NCBI RefSeq assembly: GCF_000090795.2
Contig: NW_003546661.1
Span: 21,778-85,777, forward strand
DNA: 64,000 bases
Direction: 5' to 3'
Source: Amphimedon queenslandica
Lineage: Eukaryota; Porifera; Demospongiae; Haplosclerida; Niphatidae
The notes beneath the pieces are model-generated. The model was not told where the DNA came from. It did not search any database and was given only the letters and a program-made list of their open reading frames with translations. This document shows positions 22,427-32,700 of this stretch, one piece after another (the first letter of the stretch is position 1; the number at the start of each line of letters is the position of its first letter). The translations under genes and the position numbers were made by a program.

Positions 22427-23470
22427 TCACATATCAATGGTGTTGTTTGTAGCTGTTAGGACTGATTTTGCAAACCCTGTATCCTGTACTGGTTTGTAAT
22501 AGAAATGCTGAAAGGTCGAATCTGAACTCCAGTCTGCTGCATTAAGGATATCTTCAGTTGTGATTCCTTGCATAGCAGCAGTGGAAGTGCTAGGACTCCT
22601 GACAGAGTGAGCTTTAAACACACTGGTGTCTATTCCCGCCAGCTCCATGATTTTGTTTCAACCATCTAGCAATAGTGGAAGAGGTGACTGGCTGATGTGG
22701 TTTGATGAAAGAAATGAATAATTGTTTAGCATCCCCTCTTAATTCTCTGGTCCTCTCAATATAAAGGCTCAAAGATTTCACTGGACATAGAGCTTCATCT
22801 CCATTAAATTTAGCAAAGAAAAATTCTTTAAAGGTTTTGCCTGGTCTGGATTGTTTAGCCAGGGACGTGGGTACAAATACTGCACCCTCAGAGGTATTTC
22901 TATAGCCTTTAAGGCTCAGGTTGGAGAGGTCAGCTGAATGAGATCGGCAAGTCAATGCCAATAGCATGACCGTTCGTAAAGACAACTGCTTAAGGCTCGT
23001 GTTGTCATTCAAGGTGCCGATATTAATATAGCGTAAAACCAGGCCTACATCCCAAGTATCTTAATACCTTGGTAGAGGTGCGTGTGTTTGAAACACTCCT
23101 TTCAGTAGTCTGGTGATCAAAGGATGTTGACCAATGAATAGCCCATCTACCGGAGAGTGCATTGAAGCAATTGCTGACTTGTATGCATTGAGGGATCTAT
23201 ACTGATATCCCTCCTTGTAGAGGTAATTTAAAAAATTTGCTGCATCCCCTATAGGTCCTGAAATGGGATCAGCTTCCCGTTCAGTACACTAGCTGATCCA
23301 TCTTTTACACATTGAGTCATAGGATTGAGAGGTTTTTTGCCTCCAAGAGGACATGAGGAGGTCTGCAGCTTCTTTTGAAAGTCCTTTACTAGCATAGTGT
23401 TGCCTGAGATAGGCCACACGGCTAGAGGTGGTGCCACAGGAGGTTGGTGGTCTGACATCACTATTGCATT
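22427..23470 (-). pseudogene. DIRS-like tyrosine recombinase, degenerate
   Basis: Reading on the minus strand shows the N-terminal SAM-like region (HYASKGLSKEAADLL, then SLNAYKSAIASMHSP), the core (TCRSHSADLS) and the C-terminal catalytic box with FKAHSVRS, followed by FYYKP and a NNTIDM end, the usual finish of DIRS recombinases. An in-frame TAA near 23060 and a frameshift near 22640 break it. In the family the enzyme integrates a circular cDNA. Confidence 0.85.
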
Positions 23471-23789
23471 CTGCTAAACATTGATCCTGAGAGGATAAGA
23501 TGTTAGCAATCCCAGGAGTCTGGGGTATCAGGGTTGTGATGGCCACACTGGAGCTACTAGGACTAAATCTGTCCCCTGCTCCTCCACCTTTGCCAGGACT
23601 CTCCCCACTAGGTTCCAGGGCGGGCTAGCATAACCCTTCACCTGTCTCCAGTCCTGGAGAAAGGCATCTGTGACCTGTCTTTTCTGCTATTGGGTCTGGC
23701 CTCTAGCTGAAGAAACAGGGTAGCTGATGGGTCAATCTCGTCGCAAAGAGATCCACCTCAAGGTAAGGAAATTGGGCTCTGATCCGTCA

Positions 23790-24370
23790 AAATATTGACG
23801 GGTTCAGCATCCAATCTGAGAGGTCTCTCATCACTCAGGACTCTGAGTCAACCATAACGTTCTCCTTCCCCGGTAGACGCTATGCTGTCAAGAAAATGTT
23901 TCTCTTTAGATGCCACATCCACAAATTCTTCGCTATTTTTGTTGCCTGGGTGGAGACTGTTCCGCCAAGATTGTTGATATAAGCTACTGCAGTTTGATTG
24001 TCCAGCAGTAGCAGGACTCTTTTGTTCTCCTGACTCTTCAGGAAGGTTTTCACGGCCAAGGTTGCCGCTAGCAACTCGAGGCAGTTTATATGCAGGGTCC
24101 TTTCCTCTCTGGATCAAGGGCCTCCCGTTTGATGCCCTTGTGCAGTTGCTCCCCAGCCAATGAGGGAGGCATCTGACTCTATTTGAATGTCCGGCTGTCT
24201 CAAAATGAGGCTCTTGCCGTTCCAAACTGTTAGTTGTTCCTGCCACCAGATTAATTCTTTTATGGCAGCTTATGACAGAGGACAAGGAGCATCATAGCAT
24301 TGCTCGTTTTCCCCCAAAGCTGAGGCCAGGTCACTCTGTAGTGCTCTGCAAAACAAGGGGCCTGGGGGAA
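23790..24370 (-). pseudogene. DIRS-like reverse transcriptase/RNase H fragment
   Basis: The minus strand gives ESDASLIGWGATAQG (RNase H acidic site) and LLAATLAVKTFLKSQ then LLLLDNQTAVAYINNLGG, typical of the RT-RNase H of DIRS elements, followed by the DLFATRLTHQLPCFFS-type tail toward 23700. Several frame breaks. The fragment stops at 24371, where another transposon was inserted; about 140 bp of RT-like sequence (SLADLMECMKA) resumes at 25822-25960 on the far side. Confidence 0.8.
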
Positions 24371-25819
24371 CTGTCACGAAAAAAATTGTCCCCCGTGAAA
24401 ATTTATCCTAGGATAGAAATATCACGTGATATTTTATGTCCGCGTCAGCAATTTTTTGTCCTACCAAAAGAAAAGTGTAAAGGAACTGTAAATCTTTGTA
24501 TTCGACTTTGTTCCTTAATCATTTATCTATGGAATACAAGTACAAAGCATGTGGGACCCTTTATTACACGTTCAAAGTACATAGAAGAAGATTTCAGATC
24601 GAAGAAGGATGACAGACTGTGTCAAGAACCGAGTAAAGAACCCAGGAAAGAATTAAGAGGATGATCTTGTGGAGAAGGCAGCTGTGTATTTAGCTGATAG
24701 AAAGTGTCCAGAAGGTTGTAGTGCTAACAGAAAGAGGCAGATATGGAAAAGAGCTGAAAAGTTTGTTTTCAATGCAAAATGGGTAACCGCCGTATTACCA
24801 GACCAAAATGACTGAATGGTCAACTATATCATGATAGTGTAGGTGTTTTGTGTATTTAAATAGTTTAGTTAGTTATGTGTATATATGTATGTACGTAGTA
24901 TGATATCTGTGCTTTTGTAGACAAACTCAGTATGTATATGCATCTGTATTCATGATTTAAATAATTAAATCAAAGCATCAATTATAACAAACTGATATAT
25001 GATAGCTTGCCCAACGATGGTATTGATAAACGTACCAGGGAGCAGATAGCAGCAATACCGAAATGCACTGAGTACAGGGAATTAAAGTGACTGTTCCTAG
25101 TATGCAAATTAAGGTAAAATGGACAATAAGATTGTGGTTTATGTGCCCTTGCTTTAGCAATGTCAATTTGTGCTGGTTAAGACCCAACTTCTTGCAGCTA
25201 TATTTCACATAAGCTTCGTTTCCATCTTTTATAATGCTTAGAAAAGAATGTGATGTCTTTGTTTTCTACTTGTTTAAGAGCTAGATGCCCTGGACTATCC
25301 AAAGAATACAGGTTACCTATATACTGCCTGTGCAGACAACCTATAGTAATGAAGGAAGAATGGTAAAATGTTCTTAATGTAAGGAGTGGTATCACGTAGA
25401 GTGTGAACAAATACCAGAAGATGTTTGGACTGATAAGGACTACGTTTGGTCATGTAATTGTTGTAAAAGTTGCATGAAGACAATTATTGTGCGATAATGA
25501 AATGTATTATTATTATTATTATTAATACTGAGTGCTAAGTAAATTTTCCTTATCAAAATAGTCTATATGTGCATAATATTATGATCCTAGGATAAAATAT
25601 TTCAGATACAATTCGTCCTAGGACAAAAATATTTCATGTATTATTTTGTCCTAGGACAAAAAAATTAGTCCTAGGGTAGGACAATAAAAGCTTGCCTAGG
25701 ACAAAATATTTCTGAAAAATTTTGTCCTAGGACAAAATATTTCTGCAAGATTTTGTCCTAGGATAAAATATTTTGTCTCATAGGACAAAATTTGGGTGGG
25801 ACAGATTTTTCTGTGACAG
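24371..25819 (+). mobile_element. Ginger-like DNA transposon remnant splitting the DIRS element
   Basis: Ends CTGTCACGAAAAAAATTGTC and the reverse complement GACAGATTTTTCTGTGACAG start with TGTCAC. Near 24690 a frame reads VEKAAVYLADRKCPEGCSAN, like the region before the integrase core of Ginger/KRBA2-type proteins. Near 25360-25490 is a broken PHD finger (VKC..C.EWYHVECEQIPED...VWSCNCC); Ginger transposases of invertebrates can carry a PHD finger. The integrase core is gone. The last 200 bp are iterated CCTAGGACAAAAT words. Confidence 0.68.
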
Positions 25820-25976
25820 GCCTTCATACATTCCATAAGATCTGCTAGTGAGCCTGTAGTACCTTGTAGCACTCAGAAAAATGGCCAGGTGGTCTCACCA
25901 CCTTTGATTTTCTTTTAATCTAGAGGCCTTCTTGCTATCAGAAATTTACAACATGGGTGGATACCACAATATGAAA

Positions 25977-27701
25977 ATACTACAGATGGTTGCAAAATCT
26001 ATGCAACAGCTATCATAAGTGTCATAATTAGTGTTAAAGAAGAAGGTGCACTATAAAACTATCCACGCAACGTCATAGAATCGCTTCCGCCCGTCACCGT
26101 ATAAAAGGAGGTGCCCTGGGCACAATATGGCGGCCACATTTGAAAATAACAAAATGGCACCCGCACTGGCACTGTTCTTATCATGGCTAAATCACTAGCA
26201 AAACGCATTATAAAAACATTAAAATTAGTAAAGGCGAGAGAGTGAACCTACAAGCACAGGTAGAAAGCATGGCAAGAAGAGAAATGGTATAATTGACTTG
26301 AAGTAATAATTTTTTACATTATTATCAAATATTTATATTGTATATTCTGAAAATCTGTCAACAGCCTAACAAACATGGTCAATAATGCTGTCAGGCAGGT
26401 TGTAAGTGATAGTGGCAAAGGAATAGCCCTCATTACTACATAAAAATAAAAAACCAGCCCAGGAACTGCCACCACCGGGATCAGAAGGCCTTGCCGACTA
26501 CCAATTATCAGGCACCCTCATCAAGTAGAAGTGGTTACAGCAAAAGACCCCTCACTTGGTCCTCAATCAGATCCTAGTACTGGTAGCAGTTGCAACATTC
26601 AACGATCCACTGGAAGTAGTAAATACAAAAAATATATTATTCTAAATTATTAAGCATATACAATAACAGAGTTGAATGGATATGGGGATGGTGAGAAGCT
26701 TCCTGTAGTTGTGTACATCTTCCCAACTGTAACAAGTAATGCCGATCAAAATATGGCAGTACTGTGATGGTAATATACCAGCACAAGTATATGCTAGTAC
26801 GAGCCTAAAAAAATATTAATGCCAATTAATGTATGATTACTTTACATTCACATTATACTTACTTCTGTATCTACTACATAATAAACTTGAGTTACGATTA
26901 CAGGACTCAACTATCATTGAACTGAAATTCAGCACAAATCACATGACTTATACTATAATAATAATAGTAATAATATAAATAAATATAATTTTGATAATTA
27001 TTATAATAAAATAATAATAATAATAATAAATAATACCTGACTGTAATTGATCACCCTTCGGTCAACCATACGACACTATCACCAACATGTGCGTCCCAAT
27101 AGCCGATCCTATATCTATGCACAAAATGGCTGCTCTTCGTCCCCCATCACCAATACCTGATTTTATATTAACACTAATTTCAAACACATTATAACTACCT
27201 GAAGTATTGAGTATAACTAGTATCATGTGATAGAGCCTCTAACTGATCCTCTTTCCCGACTAAATGTGAGACAGCATTTCCAGCGCCTTCTTTTAGTGGC
27301 TAAAGACCCCTCAACTTGATCAAGCCTAACTAGAACTGGTCCTTGTCTTCTTTGAGAGTAAAATGTAACTCAATTTGGTACCAAAACCCCTCTCTGCCTG
27401 CGTTTTTCCTTGAAGAAGCAACATCATCTAGAGCAGACATTTTTACACGTGAAAAAACGAAAGCCATCATGCCCAGGGCACCGCCTTTTATACCGCACCT
27501 TCTCGTTTAAGTAAGTGTGAATATTAAAATGGCTTCCTATGACCACATGTACAATCTAATGTGGGCGTGTTCAATGATTTTAATTATTATTACACGCAAG
27601 CAATGTAAGTGTCACCTCCTTATAAGGAGTGTAGTAGTGATTGCAGATTTCAAAATATTGATCTAGAAGTTGCAAAGATTCTGCAACCATCTGTATTTAT
27701 T
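25977..27701. mobile_element. Unclassified element with TACAGATGGTTGC ends
   Basis: ACAGATGGTTGCARAATCT at the left is inverted at the right (AGATTCTGCAACCATCTGT). A second inverted pair (GGTGCCCTGGGCA and TGCCCAGGGCACC) lies at 26110 and 27476. Interior includes an (ATA)n tract near 26955-27040. No intact protein was recognised, so the superfamily is unknown. Confidence 0.65.
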
Positions 27702-27819
27702 ATGAATGAATATCATTATTGTAAATATTTGTAATCATAATCATTGAATTAAAATAACATTAGCGCCTTGGGGGTCCATACAAACCATGTTGGTACGTGT
27801 ATGTCCATCCAGTTCAGAT

Positions 27820-27902
27820 AGTCTCATTAGCCAAACCATACCCCAGCCTACAGTCATTTGGGTGGACAAAAGGCTGAGGAATGGTCTGGCTATAGTGAGA
27901 CT
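27820..27902. repeat. 83-bp hairpin element
   Basis: AGTCTCATTAGCCAAACCAT and its near reverse complement ATGGTCTGGCTATAGTGAGACT enclose a short loop. Confidence 0.6.
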
Positions 27903-28073
27903 ACACTTTAGTCCAGTTTGGTTACAGTTTACATAAGATACTATCAGATGCGAATGTACTAAAAGTACATGTAAATGTACATGTAGCTAAAGACCAAGTT
28001 AATCCATGCTGACCTCTGACATACACTAAATTACTAATAATAGGAACATGCATTGGTCAAAAGTTCCTCATAC

Positions 28074-29597
28074 CTCCATCAATACTACCTTCATCCATCA
28101 TACTTAACTGCTCATGAAGAGCTTTAGCAGCAGCTACAACACTGTACATTTTATCAGTTGGGCTTTGACTAAAGAAAGTTGCCCTAATCAATACAAAGTA
28201 AATATCAGCTAGAGAAAAATACCATATTTGAATACCTCATATGTGCAATAGAATCAGCAAATGGTATTAATTCATGACTTCTTAAAGCCAGTGGTACCCT
28301 AAGGGAAAAATACAAGTACATGTACACATAATACCGTATAGCAGGAAATTTTGGAGGAAGTAAAATTTGACGAATTGCTAAATTTTGGTTATTGGCGGAT
28401 TTTAATTTGGCGAATTAGTGGCCACGTGCCATTGAGCATGCGTAAAATGGCTCAAAATGGCGGATTTTATTTTGGCGAATGGCTATCAAAACGCCAATTT
28501 CGCCAAATTTAATTCCCTCCAAAATTTCCCGCTATACGGTACCCAAAATAAATACAGTGTACCTTAATTGTCCAAGAGTGATATCAGAAAATTTTTTACA
28601 CTGTTCCTGTATTATTGCATCATCTTCTGCTTTGCTAATGTACTTAAGGACAAAATGCTTGATACGAGGTATTACATTATGTTCAATTGCAGTCTAAAAT
28701 ATTTTTTTAATTACAGTAACAAATATTAAAATGATAAAATACTCACATAAATGGCTGCATAAGGCAAATCTTCACCCTGTGATGACTTGTGTCTTTCTAC
28801 AATGTAGTTACACAAAACTTCAACGAAACCATGATAGCTACGTGGATGAGCTCCTCTTACTATACCTATAGATCATGTACAATAAAGATAAATTTAAGCA
28901 GCATTCTATTACCTGAACTATCATTAGGAGGCAACTGCAGTGTACCGCCTTGATACAAGTCACATTCCGCTATGTACTCTTCAATTTTAGAAGCTTCAAA
29001 TGTCATCCTTTGATTACGCGGTTGAAGTCGTTCAGAAATATATGAATTGACTGGTGATGTAACAGAGTCAAGTCGACTTAAAGCATCAGTAATATTAGGA
29101 TGTGTACCAATAAGACTATGGTCAGTCAGCATTGACTTTTCATAAGTAGGTTGCTGATAACGAAGTTCCTGTATGTTCCATTTCGACTTTTCAATATCAT
29201 ACAACTGAGCATTTAAATCATACAATTGCTGGCTTGTCTCAGCCCAGTCATAAAAACGGGAAAATTGCAAATGGAAAGGAGTCACTTGTAGTGGGTTTTC
29301 ATGTGATAGCAACTGTAGCTTATCAATTACATCATTTACAAAAGACAACTTTAGAAGCAGAATATCCTGCAAAACTTCCGTAGCTCTAAGTCGTGCCCTT
29401 TTCATTTCCTGTTGTCGACGACTTTTATGATGGTCATCTCCCGTTAAACCACCACTGTCAATTAAATTTGAAGATATACTTGTGCTCAGTGCTTGCTCCT
29501 TTAGTTTCACCTCTTCCAATCGTTCATTGAGATCTATTTGCAATCTCTTGTACCTCTTGAGTGTCTTCTTCACATCCATCGCAAAATGCCGAATCAA
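28074..29597 (-). CDS. Coiled-coil protein, possible VPS9-like C-terminal region (3' end uncertain)
   Basis: Exons 29597-28913, 28865-28747, 28693-28563, 28298-28236 and 28183-28074 join in phase and encode about 370 residues. The first 120 residues are helical and charged (coiled coil, ERLEEVKLKEQ). The later exons (AIEHNVIPRIKHFVLKYI...DDAIIQEQ...FSDIT...PFADSIAHM...SPTDKMYSVVAAAKALHEQ) recall the helical start of VPS9 domains of Rab5-family exchange factors. The catalytic second half of a VPS9 domain (ADDLLP-like) is not present downstream, where transposons begin. Reading past the last donor gives a stop after five codons, a possible alternative end. It shares a 111-bp divergent promoter with SART3. 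The gene is well supported; the VPS9 suggestion is weak. Confidence 0.6.
28332..28541. mobile_element. MITE, TACCSTATAG family (copy 4), filling an intron
   Basis: Ends TACCGTATAGC and GCTATACGGTA, subterminal GGAAATTTTGGAGGRA inverted pair, 210 bp. It occupies most of the 264-bp intron 28299-28562. Confidence 0.82.
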
Positions 29598-29708
29598 AAT
29601 GGGTGGGCTTTACATTATGCATGACCAGTTGGGCGTGGCCTACTTTTAATATTATTATGATTATTATCCACTGACTCGCAACTGGATTGACATACAGTAA
29701 TATGCGAA
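29598..29708. promoter_or_regulatory. Bidirectional promoter between the VPS9-like gene and SART3
   Basis: Only 111 bp separate the two start codons. Contains GGGTGGGCTT and GGGCGTGGCC, both GC/CACCC-box-like (SP/KLF type), in an otherwise AT-rich context. Confidence 0.6.
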
Positions 29709-32700
29709 ATGAAGCGTACCTTATCTTCATCGTCTGGTAGTGACCTGGAAGAAGATCATATTTTGACACAAATAAAAGAAGTGAAATTGAAAGTATGATT
29801 ATACATGAAAATGTCATGCAATTGAAAGTTTTACCCAGCAGAGGTGTGTCAATAGGCTGGCTCCACCTGACCATAATAGAGTTCATTTACTCTATTATCT
29901 ATGGCCTAACTACTAGTAGACTTAGGTGTTATTTCATTCTGAACCCAAATTATTCAATGTATTTTTATGGAAAATGTCCTATACCAGCTAATAAGCCAGA
30001 ACAAACTAGTCTAAACTGAAAACAGCGACTATAGACCCTTTACATTAGGTTTGGCAGTAAGCTGGGTTATTGGAATATTCGGCCTTCTTGGTATACGGAA
30101 ATGGCAATTTTCAATATTACCTCTATTGCAGCTTCCTAATCCTATCCCTATTGTTGTATTGTTATCATTTATACATGTAATAATCACTTCTGTGATTAAA
30201 ATGACATAGAAGACATTAAAATGTGTCTTGAAACTATTTGAGCAAGTTTCAGCCATTTGGAGGTGACGGAACTATGCCCAGCTAGAGCCTCAGTTCTGCT
30301 ATTTAACATAGCCAACTTGGATCATTTAGTTATAGTGAATAAGTGTGAACATTCCCCTTGATTTTCATCTATAAAAAAGGAAAATGCTAGACGAATGTAA
30401 AACATTGAAGGGGCAAGCCTAAGCAAGCAAAGCGACGTACATACAATAGATTTTTGACAGACTAACAATACTCATGCATGATGATGATGATGATGATGAT
30501 TGTGTAACTGAGCAGCCTGAGAACTTGATGGATGTACTTCATGATGATATACATATGTACCTTTGTATTCTTTGCAGCAATTAAAGTCAACTTGCTTATA
30601 GCATTTTAGTTACAAGCAGTCATTGTAAAACTGAGATACATGTAGCTATAGATAGGCAACTGTAGCAATGTAGTTTTTGGTAGTCTCGTGCCTTCTTGCT
30701 TGCTCAGACTATCTCTGGCTTCTAAAATTCACTTGATCAGAGTTATTTAAATCATTTGAATCAATCAAGAAGATGACATATCTGCTCCCTTAATATTCCT
30801 TGCTGAATTTGGATAGCAGTACAGTCTTATGACTTTTGATGGCCACCATTTTATTTCACTGTGATCACACCCATTTTCAATGAAGTTATTAAGTGTATTA
30901 AAAAGTAGAAATTTTTTCATACGAATAAATAGGGGTGATGTACGTGTACAAAAATACTTACATACTCTGCTCATTTATGTGGGACTCATTTGGGCTCACC
31001 CCAATTATTCTACCTTACTTAGCTTTTAAATGCCCTAAGCATCAATCGCCACCATTACTTAGTATAGCAACTACGCATTTGGTATACCAAGATGGCTGAC
31101 ATAAGAAAGACCCAACCTCCTAATTGCCCCACCTAATGCAAAGGGTCTATAAAAATTCTGTTTTATGTTTAGGCCTCTCCATTTAGATTTGTATTTTTCC
31201 TACCACATGGTGCTGTGTTCCTCCTCATTATAGAGTGGTTGCAGTAATGTCACGGTTTAACGTCATAATTACTTTTGTATGCCAAAAACTAATGAGCCTT
31301 ACTATCTGGTTTTATAGACCTCCCCAGACCATCTGGGATAGGGAAAAGAAAGGAAATTTAAAGTATTGAATTTACTTTAATGTACTTGTACATGTTGCAA
31401 TTGATGACAAGCATCTAATACATGAACATGTACGTTTGGTTGCACAATGGCAGGACTATTTTTGATAATTAAAACTTGTGACACATACATGTACATGTAT
31501 TACTGTCTTCCAGAATACTCTTTTATGTTATGTGTACATTGTATATATATACCTAATCACTGTTCTACAGTTACTTCTGGGAAGATGGTGGACTATCATA
31601 ATGACTTATGATGATTTAGTGTTATTGAATTTCCCATGCCAATTAAATGATAATATTTTTGTCAGTTACTGAATTTTTGATGCACGAGGAGACTACTTAG
31701 ACTGGTAACATGTTTTCCATTATTGAACCGTTTGTAAATTTGTCTCATACAATGTAACTGTTTGTGATTTTGTTTCATAGTCTTATAATTTTTCTGCATT
31801 TTTTACTATTTTAAAAATTTTTTTGCTTTGTATTTTTAGTTGGATTGTAACTTATATCTTTATGATGCACATGTTGAGTTAATAAGCTTAACTAGACAAG
31901 TTGGTGATATACATGAAGCACGGAAAGCTCGAAGTACCATGGCTGACATCTTTCCATTAAGTGAAAGTCAGTTGATATGTTTCTTTTACTTCTGTACACT
32001 TAGTAATTTGTGTGAACATTTACATGCATGTTGTGCAAAATGTTATGTACATGTATATGCAATATGTACTGTATGTGTACATCATTAATGACTTTTGCAT
32101 GTAGCACCTTGTAGCAAGTGTCTTTTGTTAGGAAACTTCATTTTTTGTTTTCCAAGCTCCTAATTCAACCTCTAAATTGCACAAAACATATAGTACACGT
32201 AGCAGCATGGGCACAGTCCTTACACCAATCATTAATACAACCCATGAAAATGAACATTCATTGTCACAAGCTTTGTACATTTATGGTGTATGTACATGTA
32301 CACAAGGCTAGTATACTCTCATGATCAGTTTCTAATCCTCCTGTGGCATCACATGTACATGTACATGTATGTAGTATTTGTTTCTATGAGTCATGATTTT
32401 TTGTGAATTTTTTATTCAGAATTGTGGTTAGAGTGGATTCAGGATGAACGCACACTGTCACAAGATCTATCGTCATTGTTTGAAAGAGCAGTTCAAGATT
32501 ATATTTGTAAGTATACTACTACTTAATTGTTTGTGCATAGTATGAAAGTGCATTTAGAAGCTTTTTGGCTTGTATCGAAAGGACTATTCTATTAATTACA
32601 TGTACATGTACATTGTAACTTAAACTGCAGCTGTTTTTGTATTGTATTAAACTTAGTTTTTTAAATAAATGTATGTTCTTCAAATGCTTTATTTATCTTG

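Noticed and set aside
24272-24664. 130-codon + strand frame
   Set aside because: It crosses the junction between the DIRS fragment and the left end of the Ginger-like element, so it is a chance fusion without homology.
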